A DNA stretch of 64,000 bases from the NCBI RefSeq assembly GCF_041321155.1, contig NZ_JBGGWB010000001.1, positions 1,426,001 to 1,490,000 of the forward strand, in the 5' to 3' direction. Positions within the stretch are counted from its first letter, which is position 1. The number at the start of each line of letters is the position of its first letter. This stretch comes from Sphingomonas sp. IW22 (GTDB taxonomy: Bacteria; Pseudomonadota; Alphaproteobacteria; Sphingomonadales; Sphingomonadaceae). Below the pieces are notes generated by a model that was not told where the DNA came from, did not search any database, and worked only from the letters and a program-made list of their open reading frames with translations. A program made the position numbers and the translations under genes. This document shows, piece by piece, positions 33,678 through 42,704 of this stretch.

Positions 33678-35054
33678 ATGCGCCCCGCATCTCTGCGCGG
33701 CGCGCTGCCCAGCCGGAGAAGACCGATCGCCATGGCCGAAGCCATCGCCAATTCCACCTCGCTCGAACGTGACGCCCGCGCGATGCACGCCGACGAGCAT
33801 GTCTCCCCCGGCGAGATCGCGATCGGCGTGATCATCGGGCGAACGTCGGAATTCTTCGACTTCTTCGTCTATGCCATCGCCAGCGTGATCGTGTTTCCAA
33901 CGCTGATCTTTCCGTTCATGGACAAGGTATCGGCGACACTCTGGTCGTTCGCGCTGTTCCCGCTGGCCTTTCTGGCGCGGCCGATCGGCACGCAGATCTT
34001 CATGGCAATCGACCGGCGCTACGGGCGCGGGACCAAGCTGACCATTGCGCTGTTCCTGCTCGGCACCTCGACCGTGTCGGTCGGCTTTCTGCCGGGTTAC
34101 GAAACGATCGGCATCTGGGCGGCATTGATTCTGGGCCTGCTTCGCATCGGCCAGGGGCTGGCGCTGGGCGGTGCATGGGACGGTCTTGCCTCGCTGCTCG
34201 CGCTCAACGCGCCTGAGGGCAAGCGCGGCTGGTTCGCGATGGTGCCCCAGCTGGGCGCCCCGCTGGGCCTGATCGTCGCCAGTGGCCTGTTCGCGTTCCT
34301 GCTGGGGACGCTGGGCGCGGAGGATTTTTATGGCTGGGGCTGGCGCTATCCGTTCTTCGTGGCGTTCGCGCTGAACGTCGTGGCGCTGTTCGCCCGGCTT
34401 CGCATGGTCGTGACCGCCGAATATGCCGAGCTGTTCAAGAGCCGCGAGCTGACCCCGTCGCGCGTCACGCCGACGATCAAAGCCCAGTGGCGCAACATCG
34501 TCATCGGTGCATTCGCGCCGCTGGCCAGCTTTGCGCTGTTCCACATGGTCACGGTGTTCCCGCTGTCCTGGGTGTCGGTGTATACCGGTGAGAGCCTGAC
34601 CGGATTTCTGCTGATCGAAATGCTGGGCGCGGCGTTTGGGCTTGGCTCGATCGTGCTGTCGGGCTGGCTGGCGGATCGTATCGGGCGTCGTTCGGTGCTG
34701 GGCTATACCGCTGCCGCCATCGCGGTCTTTTCCGGCTTCGCGCCGCAGCTGCTGCAAGGCGGCGCGCTGGGTGAAGCGGCGTTCATGATCTCCGGCTTTA
34801 TCCTGCTGGGTCTGTCGTTCGGCCAGTCTTCGGGCGCCGTCACCAGCAATTTCCCCAAGCGCGCACGCTATACCGGTGCGGCGCTGACCAGCGACTTGGC
34901 GTGGCTGTTCGGCGCGGGCTTCGCGCCTTTGGCGGCGCTGTTGCTGACCCATTATCTGGGTCTGGTCGCGGCGGGGGGCTATCTGCTGTCGGGCGCGATC
35001 GCCACGCTGGTGGCGCTGGGCCTGAACAAGGAACTGGCACGACGTCTCGACTGA
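33678..35054 (+). CDS. MFS transporter (metabolite:H+ symporter type)
   Basis: 458 aa, about 12 membrane helices. Seen: GRTSEFFDFFVYAIASVIVFPTLIFPFM early on, the loop RPIGTQIFMAIDRRYGRGTKLTIALFLLG (the helix 2-3 signature region), LGLLRIGQGLALGGAWDGLASLLALNAPEGKRGWFAMVPQLGAPLGL, and the second-half signature SGWLADRIGRRSVLGYT. These match the MHS family that carries small carboxylates such as citrate, ketoglutarate, proline or shikimate. Substrate unknown. The start was set at ATG 33678 (GGAG 5 bases upstream); ATG 33732 is a possible shorter start. Followed by a two-component pair that may control it. Confidence 0.85.
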   Translation: MRPASLRGALPSRRRPIAMAEAIANSTSLERDARAMHADEHVSPGEIAIGVIIGRTSEFFDFFVYAIASVIVFPTLIFPFMDKVSATLWSFALFPLAFLARPIGTQIFMAIDRRYGRGTKLTIALFLLGTSTVSVGFLPGYETIGIWAALILGLLRIGQGLALGGAWDGLASLLALNAPEGKRGWFAMVPQLGAPLGLIVASGLFAFLLGTLGAEDFYGWGWRYPFFVAFALNVVALFARLRMVVTAEYAELFKSRELTPSRVTPTIKAQWRNIVIGAFAPLASFALFHMVTVFPLSWVSVYTGESLTGFLLIEMLGAAFGLGSIVLSGWLADRIGRRSVLGYTAAAIAVFSGFAPQLLQGGALGEAAFMISGFILLGLSFGQSSGAVTSNFPKRARYTGAALTSDLAWLFGAGFAPLAALLLTHYLGLVAAGGYLLSGAIATLVALGLNKELARRLD

Positions 35055-35082
35055 TCGCGGCGCGGGCCTTACATCCCGCGTC

Positions 35083-35781
35083 ATGATCCTGCTTGTCGAA
35101 GACGATCCTGCCCTGCGTGTGCTGACCGCGCGCGCGCTGCAGGAAAATGGCTACCAGGTGCGCGCCTGCGCCAATGCCCCTGAATTCTGGCAGGCGTTCG
35201 AAGGGGGCGGGATCGACCTGATCCTGCTGGACATCATGCTGCCCGGCACCAGCGGCATCGACCTGTGCCGCCGCATTCGTCAGCAAAGCGACGTGCCTGT
35301 CATCTTCATCAGCGCGAAGGGCAGCGAGGTCGATCGCGTCATCGGCCTGGAACTGGGCGCCGACGATTATCTGCCCAAGCCGTTCGGTACGCGCGAACTG
35401 ATCGCCCGTGTCCGTGCGGTGCTGCGCCGTTGGGAATCCAAGGGGCAGGCCGATGAGCGGTCAAAGGGCATCGCGCGATTCGAAGGCTGGACCGTCGACC
35501 TGCCGCGCCGCGAGCTGCGCTCTCCCACCGACGCGGTGGTCGAGCTGACGGGCGCGGAGTTCGACCTGCTGGCGGTGCTGATCGACCATGCCCAGCGCGT
35601 GATCGCGCGCGAACGATTGATCGAATTGTCACGCACGCGGATCGGCGATGCATCGGACCGGTCGATCGACGTGCTGGTCAGCCGCCTGCGCCGCAAGCTG
35701 TCCACCGATGAGCGGCCCGCGCCGATCGTCACCGTGCGCGGCGTCGGCTATATGCTCAGCGCGCCCGTGACGCGCGAATGA
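35083..35781 (+). CDS. OmpR-family response regulator
   Basis: 232 aa. Seen: receiver domain with VEDDPA (5-10), phospho-acceptor Asp 50 in LILLDIMLPGTSGIDL, FISAKG, Lys in DYLPKPFGTREL; winged-helix output with VELTGAEFDLLAVLIDHAQRVIARERLIELSR, DRSIDVLVSRLRRKL and VTVRGVGYMLS. Stop overlaps the kinase start (ATGA). 28 bases after the MFS gene, so it may be transcribed with it. Confidence 0.92.
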   Translation: MILLVEDDPALRVLTARALQENGYQVRACANAPEFWQAFEGGGIDLILLDIMLPGTSGIDLCRRIRQQSDVPVIFISAKGSEVDRVIGLELGADDYLPKPFGTRELIARVRAVLRRWESKGQADERSKGIARFEGWTVDLPRRELRSPTDAVVELTGAEFDLLAVLIDHAQRVIARERLIELSRTRIGDASDRSIDVLVSRLRRKLSTDERPAPIVTVRGVGYMLSAPVTRE

Positions 35782-37094
35782 TCCGCCTGCCGCTCTGGCC
35801 GGCGCTCGGCCTGATCGGGCGGCTGGTCGCGATCCTGTTGTTCGCGCTGGCACTGGAATTCATCGCCAGCACCTTGCTGTATGAGCGCGCCAGCGAGTTT
35901 TCCGTGCGCGATGACGAAGCCCGACGGCTTGCCGAACATCTGGTGATCGTGCGCCGGCTGGTGGGCGAAAGTTCGCCCGGACGACGGCCTGAAATGGCGG
36001 ACGAGCTGACGACCGACCGCTATGTCGTGCGCTGGAGCAGCGAACAGCCGCCGCTGCCCGCCAACGGCCCCGCGCCCGACCAGATCCGGCAACAGGTGCT
36101 GGCATGGGAACCGGGGCTTCAGCACCGCAACCTGCGCCTGGCGCTGCTGCCGGTGGGGCCCAAAACGGTGATTACCGGCGTGATGCGCCTGTCCGACACC
36201 AGCTGGGTCTATTTCCGCACGCAGGAGCCGGTGCGCTCGGCGGGCTTTCCGCTGGAGCGGATTGTCGCGGCGCTGATCCCGGTGCTGGCGGTGATGTTGC
36301 TGGGCGGGCTGTTGATCCGGCGGACGCTGCAACCCATCCGCAGCCTGACGGGCGCGGTCGAACGCTACAAGCCAGGCGCCGCGCTGCCCCAGCTGGATGA
36401 GGAGGGACCGGCGGAAATCCGGCGCCTGATCCTGGCGTTCAACGCGATGCAGGCGCGTATCCGCCGCCTGATCGACGAACGCACGCGCGCGCTGGCGGCA
36501 GTGGGCCATGACCTGCGCACCCCGCTGGCCCGGCTACGGCTTCGCACCGACGCCATTCCCGATCCGGCGCTGCGCCGCGAAGTCGCCGCCGATATTGAGG
36601 GGATGGAGGCGATGGTGAATTCGCTCCTCGCCTTTCTGGGGGGTGAGGCCGAACCCGAAGCGCCGCGCCGCGTCGATCTGGCGGTGTTGTGCGCCAGCGT
36701 GGCGGACGATGCCAGCGATCATGGTCACGCCGTACAATATGAAGGGCCGTCGCATCTGGAACGGATGGTGCGTGCGTCGTCCTTTCGCCGGGCGGTGGTC
36801 AATCTGGTCGACAATGCCATTCATTACGGCAACGGCGTCACCGTGCGGCTGGTGCCGGGCGCGACCGATGTGCGCTTGCACGTCGAGGATGACGGGCCTG
36901 GCATTCCAGAGGATTCGCTGCCGCTGGTCCTCGAACCCTTTGTCCGGCTGGATACCGCACGCCGCCGGGATACGGCAGGCTTCGGGCTGGGACTGTCGAT
37001 CGTGGCACGGGCGGTCGCTGACGAGGGCGGAACGCTGGAACTGGCAAACCGGGCCGAGGGCGGCCTGCGCGCGACGATCTTCCTGCCAAACTGA
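35778..37094 (+). CDS. EnvZ-like sensor histidine kinase
   Basis: 438 aa. Seen: membrane helix about 10-32, periplasmic sensor region 35-160, second helix IVAALIPVLAVMLLGGLLI (162-180), HAMP domain (RRTLQPIRSLTGAVERY ... AFNAMQARIRRLIDERT), His 244 in AAVGHDLRTPLARLRLR, N-box RAVVNLVDNAIHYG, DDGPGIPE, FGLGLSIVARAV. All motifs are intact. The periplasmic region shows no recognised sensor domain. Partner of the preceding regulator by ATGA coupling. Confidence 0.92.
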   Translation: MIRLPLWPALGLIGRLVAILLFALALEFIASTLLYERASEFSVRDDEARRLAEHLVIVRRLVGESSPGRRPEMADELTTDRYVVRWSSEQPPLPANGPAPDQIRQQVLAWEPGLQHRNLRLALLPVGPKTVITGVMRLSDTSWVYFRTQEPVRSAGFPLERIVAALIPVLAVMLLGGLLIRRTLQPIRSLTGAVERYKPGAALPQLDEEGPAEIRRLILAFNAMQARIRRLIDERTRALAAVGHDLRTPLARLRLRTDAIPDPALRREVAADIEGMEAMVNSLLAFLGGEAEPEAPRRVDLAVLCASVADDASDHGHAVQYEGPSHLERMVRASSFRRAVVNLVDNAIHYGNGVTVRLVPGATDVRLHVEDDGPGIPEDSLPLVLEPFVRLDTARRRDTAGFGLGLSIVARAVADEGGTLELANRAEGGLRATIFLPN

Positions 37095-37150
37095 CAAATC
37101 TGCGGCAGCAACACTTTGTTACACCCGGTTCCCGTCGGGAAACGAGCCAC

Positions 37151-37165
37151 AGGTTAGGATAACCT
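37151..37165. promoter_or_regulatory. Palindrome upstream of the carbonic anhydrase-SulP operon
   Basis: AGGTTAGGATAACCT: perfect 6-base arms with a 3-base centre, 48 bases before the first carbonic anhydrase ATG. The gap 37095-37213 also has GGTTCCC/GGGAAAC arms at about 37130, perhaps ending the kinase transcript. Regulator unknown. Confidence 0.45.
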
Positions 37166-37213
37166 CCCAAGAAATCATGTCCGCGAAACGGGCAGCTGCT
37201 GGAGGATCGCCGG

Positions 37214-37906
37214 ATGAACGACGTCATCGGACGTGTTTTCGACTTTGAGACAAAGGTTTTTGCTGGCGAAGCAGACCTTTACTCTCATCTCGCCACCAAG
37301 GGTCAGAGCCCGAAGGTGCTGATGATCTCCTGCTCCGATTCGCGCGTGGTTCCTGAACAGATCATGCAGGCGAAGCCCGGCGACCTGTTCATCTGCCGCA
37401 ACGCCGGCAACATCGTACCCCCCTTCGCCCAGACCAATGGCGGCGTGACTTCGACCGTCGAATATGCGGTCGCGGCGCTGGGCGTTACCGATGTCATCGT
37501 GTGCGGCCATTCGGGCTGCGGCGCGATGGGCGCGCTGATGAACCCGGACAGCCTGAAGGGGCTGCCCAATGTCGAGACCTGGCTGAAGCACAGCCACGCC
37601 GCGCGTTCGGTGGTCGAGCATAGCTATCAGGACCTGGACGGCGACGCCGCGATCCGCGCCGCCAGCCTGGAAAATGTGGTGGTCCAGATTTCGCACCTGC
37701 GCACCCATCCGTCGGTGGCGGCACGCATCGCCAAGGGCGACATCACGCTGCACGGCTGGTTCGTCGACATCCACACCGGCAACATCCTGGCACTGGACGG
37801 CGCAACCGGTCGCTTCCGCGCGATCCGCGATGGAGAGGATCTGCCCGTCGCCCTGCCCGCGGCACGGCGCATGGCCGCCGACTTTCTCGACGCTGACGCA
37901 GCATGA
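37214..37906 (+). CDS. Beta-class carbonic anhydrase
   Basis: 230 aa zinc enzyme interconverting CO2 and bicarbonate. Seen: zinc ligand Cys 40 with Asp 42 and Arg 44 in ISCSDSRVVPEQI; ICRNAGNIVPP; ligands His 99 and Cys 102 in CGHSGCGAMGAL; GWFVDIHTGNILALDG near the end. GGAGG lies upstream of the ATG. Its stop overlaps the SulP start (ATGA). The group is that of the larger bacterial beta-CAs often found beside SulP permeases, supporting bicarbonate uptake. Confidence 0.94.
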   Translation: MNDVIGRVFDFETKVFAGEADLYSHLATKGQSPKVLMISCSDSRVVPEQIMQAKPGDLFICRNAGNIVPPFAQTNGGVTSTVEYAVAALGVTDVIVCGHSGCGAMGALMNPDSLKGLPNVETWLKHSHAARSVVEHSYQDLDGDAAIRAASLENVVVQISHLRTHPSVAARIAKGDITLHGWFVDIHTGNILALDGATGRFRAIRDGEDLPVALPAARRMAADFLDADAA

Positions 37907-39516
37907 GCACCGCCAGGGAAGGGAAAGCCGGCCTGGGAATCCTGCCGCCGCTGACAGGATTGAAACAGGATTTTCCGGCATCGATCGTGGTGGCGCTGGT
38001 CGCGCTGCCGCTGTGTCTGGGTGTCGCGCTCGCGTCGGGCGCGCCGCTTTTTTCGGGTCTGATCGCGGGTATCGTCGGTGGCATCGTCATCGGCCTGTTG
38101 TCGCGCTCTCCCCTGTCGGTCAGTGGCCCCGCCGCGGGCCTGACCGTCATCGTTTTCGATGCGATCCAGTCGCTGCCCAGCTTTCAGGCGTTCACGCTGG
38201 CCGTGGTGCTGGCGGGTGCGATGCAGATGCTGTTCTCGCTCAGCCGGTCGGGTGTGCTGGCCGAATTCGTGCCCAGTTCGGTCATCACCGGGATGCTGGC
38301 AGCGATCGGCCTGATCCTGATCCTCAAGCAGATTCCTCACGCCGTCGGGTATGACGGCGATCCGGAAGGCGATTTCGCCTTTTCGCAGGGCGACGGCATG
38401 AACACGCTGTCGACCCTGTGGTACTCGATCAGCAATCAGCTGACTCTCGGCGCGATCATCATCTCGGTCGTTTCGATCACGTTCCTGTTCTGGTGGGACG
38501 CGAACAAGCCCAAGGACGGACCGTTCAAACTGTTGCCCGGCCCGCTGGTGGTCGTGGTCGGGGCGGTGGCGATCAACGCGCTGTTCGGCGTGATCGCGCC
38601 CGGCCTTCAGCTTCAGGCCAAGCATCTGGTCGAGGTGCCGGTGGCGGAGGGGCTTTCGGGCTTCCTCGCGCTGTTCGCGCTCCCTGATTTCGGACAGGTC
38701 GGCAATTCGACCGTGTGGACCGTGGCAATTACGCTGGCGATCGTTGCCAGCCTCGAATCGCTGCTCAGCGTCACGGCGGTGGACGAGCTCGATCCGCAAC
38801 GTCGCACCACCGACAAGAACCGCGAATTGTTTGCACAGGGCGGCGGCAATATCGTGTCGGGGCTGATCGGCGGCCTGCCCGTCACATCGGTCATCGTGCG
38901 CTCGTCGGCCAATGTCGATTCGGGCGCGTCGAGCAAGATGTCCACCATCCTGCACGGCAGCTGGCTGTTGCTGAGCGTACTGCTGATCCCGGCCATGCTG
39001 AACCTGATCCCGCTTGCCGCGCTGGCAGCGGTGCTGATCCAGACGGGTTACAAGCTGACCAAGCCCGCCCTGTTCCTGAAGCGCTGGAAACAGGGTTATA
39101 CCCAATTCGTGCCGTTCGTGGTCACCATCACCGCGATCCTGTTCACCGATCTGCTGGTGGGCATCGTCATCGGGCTGGTCGTCGGCTTCGTGTTCGTCAT
39201 TGCCCGCAATTTCCGCTCGGCAGTCACGCTGGTCTGCGATCCCGATGGCAAGAACTGCATGGTCCGTGCACGCCGCAACCTGTATTTCATCCACAAATAT
39301 GAGCTGCAAAAGGCGCTGAACGGCGTTCCCGACGGTGCTGACCTGCTCGTCGACCTGTCGGCGACGTCCTATGTCGATCTCGACAATATCGACATCATCA
39401 ACGCCTTTGTTCGCGGCGCGCCGTTCCGCGACATCACCGTTTCCGTGCGCGGCGACATTTCGGAAAAGAGCGTTTCGCTGGTCAATGCGCCGCGCCGGGA
39501 GCTGGTCCACCTATGA
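37903..39516 (+). CDS. SulP-family anion permease (bicarbonate transporter candidate)
   Basis: 537 aa inner-membrane transporter. Seen: FPASIVVALVALPLCLGVALASGAPLFSGLIAGIVGG and SPLSVSGPAAGLTVIV (SulP signatures), about 12-14 helices to residue 440, then a shortened STAS-like cytoplasmic end (YFIHKYELQKALNGVPDGADLLVDLSATSYVDLDNIDIINAF). SulP proteins carry sulfate, bicarbonate or dicarboxylates. Being sandwiched by ATGA overlaps between two carbonic anhydrases makes bicarbonate (BicA-like) the best guess. Confidence 0.9.
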   Translation: MSTAREGKAGLGILPPLTGLKQDFPASIVVALVALPLCLGVALASGAPLFSGLIAGIVGGIVIGLLSRSPLSVSGPAAGLTVIVFDAIQSLPSFQAFTLAVVLAGAMQMLFSLSRSGVLAEFVPSSVITGMLAAIGLILILKQIPHAVGYDGDPEGDFAFSQGDGMNTLSTLWYSISNQLTLGAIIISVVSITFLFWWDANKPKDGPFKLLPGPLVVVVGAVAINALFGVIAPGLQLQAKHLVEVPVAEGLSGFLALFALPDFGQVGNSTVWTVAITLAIVASLESLLSVTAVDELDPQRRTTDKNRELFAQGGGNIVSGLIGGLPVTSVIVRSSANVDSGASSKMSTILHGSWLLLSVLLIPAMLNLIPLAALAAVLIQTGYKLTKPALFLKRWKQGYTQFVPFVVTITAILFTDLLVGIVIGLVVGFVFVIARNFRSAVTLVCDPDGKNCMVRARRNLYFIHKYELQKALNGVPDGADLLVDLSATSYVDLDNIDIINAFVRGAPFRDITVSVRGDISEKSVSLVNAPRRELVHL

Positions 39517-40148
39517 ACGATCACAAGCTGCTGCTGCTGGCCAACAAGGCGTGGGCCGAGCAGCTTCGCGACGAGCGGCCCGATTATTTCGCGCGTCAGG
39601 CAGAGGAACAGAAGCCCAATTTCCTGTGGATCGGCTGTTCCGACAGCCGGGTTGCCCCCGATCAGATCACCAATTCACCCCCGGGGGTGATGTCCATCCA
39701 CCGCAACGTCGCCAATCTGGTGTATGAAGACGACCGCAATTTCATGGCGGTGTTGCAGACCGCGCTTGAGCGTACGCGCGTCCGCCACATCATCCTGTGC
39801 GGCCATTATGGCTGTGGCGGGGTAGAACAGGGCTGGAAACAGCAGGGACGCGGCGCGATCGGTGAATGGGTCGCGGGCGTGCACGACGTCTATACCGAAC
39901 ATCGCGAGGAAGTGGACGCGCTGCCCGAAACGCAGCGGCTGAACCGGATGGTCGAGCTGAACGTGCGCGACCAGCTGGTCCGGCTGGCACGCATGGCGCT
40001 GGTGCAGTCGGCCTTTGCCGCGGGTCAGGAACTGATCCTGCATGGCTGGGTCTATGACCTGCGCGACGGCATCCTCAAGCCGTTGATGACCATCGACGCG
40101 AACACCCGGCTCGACACGGTCGAGCGGCCCCAGCCCGTGCTGGTCTGA
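39513..40148 (+). CDS. can: Beta-class carbonic anhydrase, Can-like
   Basis: 211 aa. Seen: zinc ligand Cys 42 with Asp 44 and Arg 46 in WIGCSDSRVAPDQI, SIHRNVANLV, ligands His 98 and Cys 101 in CGHYGCGGVEQG, VYTEHREEVDALPETQRLNRMVELNVRDQL and LHGWVYDLRDG. It resembles E. coli Can (YadF), a different branch from the carbonic anhydrase at 37214. Start overlaps the SulP stop (ATGA). Together the three genes form a CO2/bicarbonate unit. Confidence 0.94.
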   Translation: MNDHKLLLLANKAWAEQLRDERPDYFARQAEEQKPNFLWIGCSDSRVAPDQITNSPPGVMSIHRNVANLVYEDDRNFMAVLQTALERTRVRHIILCGHYGCGGVEQGWKQQGRGAIGEWVAGVHDVYTEHREEVDALPETQRLNRMVELNVRDQLVRLARMALVQSAFAAGQELILHGWVYDLRDGILKPLMTIDANTRLDTVERPQPVLV

Positions 40149-40156
40149 GTTCGGTC

Positions 40157-40230
40157 GGCCGTCGGGCGCGCTGCGCCGCGACGGCCAGCCGGACCGGGAA
40201 GCTGCGATCACCTCCAGCGGCTTCCCGGTC
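40157..40230. other. Two stem-loops between convergent can and thiolase genes
   Basis: GGCCGTCG (40157) pairs with CGACGGCC (40179). Then GACCGGGAAGC (40192-40202) pairs with GCTTCCCGGTC (40220-40230), an 11-base perfect stem. No T run; probably transcript-end hairpins for both convergent units. Confidence 0.55.
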
Positions 40231-40236
40231 GAATGA

Positions 40237-41442
40237 TCAGTCGGGGATCTCGAACAACGCCGCCGCGCCCATGCCGCCGGCGACGCACATCGACACCACC
40301 ACATGCCGCACGCCGCGCCGCCTGCCTTCGATCAGCGCATGGCCGACCAGCCGACTGCCCGTCATCCCGAACGGATGACCGATCGCGATGGCCCCGCCAT
40401 TCACGTTCAGCCGATCATCGGGGATCGCCAGCGCGTCGCGGCAATAAAGAAGCTGGCTGGCAAAAGCCTCGTTAATCTCCCACAGGCCGATATCGCTGAC
40501 CGACAGCCCGGTGCGCGCCAGCAGTCGCGGAATGGCAAGGGCCGGGCCGATCCCCATTTCCTCCGGCGCGCAGCCCGCCAGCTGCATGCCGCGAAAAATG
40601 CCCAGGATCGGCAGCCCCTCCGCCGCTGCCGTGCCTCGCTCCATCAGCAACTGCGCCGATGCGCCGTCGGACAACTGGCTGGCATTGCCCGCCGTAACGA
40701 ACCGGCCCTCGCCGACCAGCTGCCCGTCGCGCCAGACGGGCTTGAGCGCAGCCAGCGCTTCCATCGAACTGCCGGGGCGCACGCCCTCATCCGCTGTCAG
40801 TGTGACGCGCTCGCGCCCGGTGACGCTGCCGTCCTTTGCCAGCAGCAGGCGTTCGGCAGTAACAGGGACAATCTCCGCATCGAACCGGCCCGCCGCCTGT
40901 GCCGCCGCCGCGCGGGCATGGCTTTCCACCGCCAGCGCATCCTGCCGCTCGCGCGTGATGCCATGGCGTTCGGCCACGACCTCCGCCGTCTCGATCATTG
41001 CCATATAGGCGTGCGGCATGTGTTCGATCACCGCCGCCGATTGCAGCCGATGACCGGGCGCATGGGCGTTGCGAGTATGCGTGATCGATTCAGCGCCGCC
41101 CGCCAGTCCGACCGTCATTTCCCCCGCGACGATCGCCCGCGCGACCTGAGCGATGGCGGTCAGCCCCGATGCACATTTGCGGTCGAGCGTGGCAGCGGGC
41201 ACGCTTTGCGGCAGCCCGGCGGCGAATACCGTCATGCGCGCCAGATTGGCGCCCTGCGTTCCCCATTGATTGCCCGTGCCCAGCACGAAATCCTCGATCC
41301 GTGCGGGGTCGATCCCGGCCCGCTCAACTACAGCGCGCACCGGTATCGCGGTCAGATCGGGCGCGTCCAGATCGTTAAAGGCGCCCTTGAACGCACGAGC
41401 GACGGGGGTGCGGGCGGTGGCAACGATGACGGCTTCACGCAT
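40237..41442 (-). CDS. Acetyl-CoA C-acyltransferase (thiolase)
   Basis: 401 aa. Catalyses thiolytic cleavage of 3-ketoacyl-CoA or its reverse. Seen: nucleophile Cys 90 in [26 protein letters not shown], the catalytic His in [19 protein letters not shown], and the second Cys in [17 protein letters not shown]. The divergent N-terminal [18 protein letters not shown] and the length fit degradative FadA-type thiolases, but biosynthetic PhaA cannot be excluded. phaC is about 4 kb away on the other strand. Last gene of a minus-strand run after rsmE (30-base gap). Confidence 0.9.
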   Translation of the reverse strand: MREAVIVATARTPVARAFKGAFNDLDAPDLTAIPVRAVVERAGIDPARIEDFVLGTGNQWGTQGANLARMTVFAAGLPQSVPAATLDRKCASGLTAIAQVARAIVAGEMTVGLAGGAESITHTRNAHAPGHRLQSAAVIEHMPHAYMAMIETAEVVAERHGITRERQDALAVESHARAAAAQAAGRFDAEIVPVTAERLLLAKDGSVTGRERVTLTADEGVRPGSSMEALAALKPVWRDGQLVGEGRFVTAGNASQLSDGASAQLLMERGTAAAEGLPILGIFRGMQLAGCAPEEMGIGPALAIPRLLARTGLSVSDIGLWEINEAFASQLLYCRDALAIPDDRLNVNGGAIAIGHPFGMTGSRLVGHALIEGRRRGVRHVVVSMCVAGGMGAAALFEIPD

Positions 41443-41472
41443 GGGGCGATCCTGCCGACGTTGACGTAAAGG

Positions 41473-42225
41473 TCAAGTCGCCGCCCAGTCTCCAGCCGAT
41501 GCCATCCAGACCGCCACTGCCGCAGCCGCCGCCGTTTCGGCGCGCAGGATGCGCGGGCCAAGCGTGATGCCCACCGCCGCCGGACAGGCGCGGATCGCCT
41601 CGCGCTCTTCGGGCGTGAAGCCGCCTTCCGGCCCGATCAGGATCGCGGCGGGACCGCGCCGCGCCGCCATGGCCGCCGCCGCCGGAACGCCGCCCGATTC
41701 GTCGGCGAAGAACAGCGCCCGATCCGCGGGCCAGTCGGCCAGCAGCGCCGCCAGCTTCACCGGTTCGGAAAGCGCGGGCAGCGCGGTCCGCCCGCATTGC
41801 TCCGCCGCCTCCACCATATGCGCGCGCAGCCGGTCCAGGTTCAGCCGGTCGACGATCGTACGCCGCGTCAGCACCGGCACCAGCCGGTCGACACCCAGTT
41901 CGCACGCCTTTTCCGCGACCCAGTCGATCCGACCCTTCTTGATCGGCGCGGCGCACAGCCACAGATCGGGCACCGGCTCACGCGGGCGCATCTGCCGGAC
42001 GACTTCCAGCGTCAGGTCGCGCTTGCGAACGTCGCGCGCCTCGGCCAGCCATTCGCCGCTCTGGTCATCGAACAACAGCACCGGATCGCCCGGCTTCATC
42101 CGCATGACGCCCGCCAGATAGTGCGCCTGCCCGCCGTCCACGGGCAATATCAGCCCCGCCGAAAGCGGCGCCTCGACAAACAGGCGCGGCGTCGAATCAG
42201 GCGGCCAGGCGGGAGTGGCCGCCAT
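41473..42225 (-). CDS. rsmE: 16S rRNA (uracil(1498)-N(3))-methyltransferase
   Basis: 250 aa SPOUT methyltransferase modifying U1498 of 16S rRNA. Seen: N-terminal PUA-like segment (PRLFVEAPLSAGLILPVDGGQAHYLAGVMRMKPGD), LWLCAAPIKKGRIDWVAEKACELGVDRLVPVLTRRTIVDR, EQCGRTALP, and the SAM knot AILIGPEGGFTPEEREAI ... ITLGPRILRAETAAAAAVAVW. Start at ATG 42225, sharing bases with the DUF2147 stop (TGATG); the longer reading runs through that gene. Confidence 0.95.
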   Translation of the reverse strand: MAATPAWPPDSTPRLFVEAPLSAGLILPVDGGQAHYLAGVMRMKPGDPVLLFDDQSGEWLAEARDVRKRDLTLEVVRQMRPREPVPDLWLCAAPIKKGRIDWVAEKACELGVDRLVPVLTRRTIVDRLNLDRLRAHMVEAAEQCGRTALPALSEPVKLAALLADWPADRALFFADESGGVPAAAAMAARRGPAAILIGPEGGFTPEEREAIRACPAAVGITLGPRILRAETAAAAAVAVWMASAGDWAAT

Positions 42226-42647
42226 CAGTGGCGCCCGCGACGGGGGACGGCGCGATCCGCCACGCGGGTCCAGCGCTGCTCGCGACAGCCGAAATTGCCG
42301 AACAGGCACCCGCGCCCGACCAGCGTGTTGCGCCCCTCCATCCAGATGCTGCCGGAAAAGCTGCGCGCCAGATCGGGGACATATACTTCGCCGACCCATT
42401 CACCCGCTTCGGGGACGAATCCGTCGAAGATGCGGGTGCCGACCAGTTCGTCGGTTCCACCGCTGGCGGCGTCGGCCTTGGCCTTTTCATTGGCCCAGAT
42501 CACGGTCCCGCACATCGCCTGTCCGCAACGGCTGGCGCGGATATGCACGCTGTTGCTGGCGTTGCGCCACACGCCCGACCAATCGGGCGCGTCCTGAACC
42601 GGCGCGGCGGCGGCGAGCGACAGGCCCGCGACGAGAGACATCAGCAT
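42225..42647 (-). CDS. DUF2147 family secreted protein
   Basis: 140 aa. Seen: signal peptide MLMSLVAGLSLAAAAPVQ, then a small lipocalin-like domain: WSGVWRNASNSVHIRASRCGQAMCGTVIWA, FVPEAGEWVGEVYVPDLARSFSGSIWMEGRNTLVGRGCLFGNFGCREQRWTR. The paired Cys (RCGQAMCG, GCLFGNFGC) are usual in this family. Function unknown. Start at ATG 42647 with AGAGG upstream; the TTG earlier is less likely. The end overlaps rsmE. Confidence 0.85.
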   Translation of the reverse strand: MLMSLVAGLSLAAAAPVQDAPDWSGVWRNASNSVHIRASRCGQAMCGTVIWANEKAKADAASGGTDELVGTRIFDGFVPEAGEWVGEVYVPDLARSFSGSIWMEGRNTLVGRGCLFGNFGCREQRWTRVADRAVPRRGRH

Positions 42648-42704
42648 GAGCGACCTCTTGTGCAAATCCCCGCCCAGATAGAGGTTCGACGCACGGTTTG
42701 GGAG

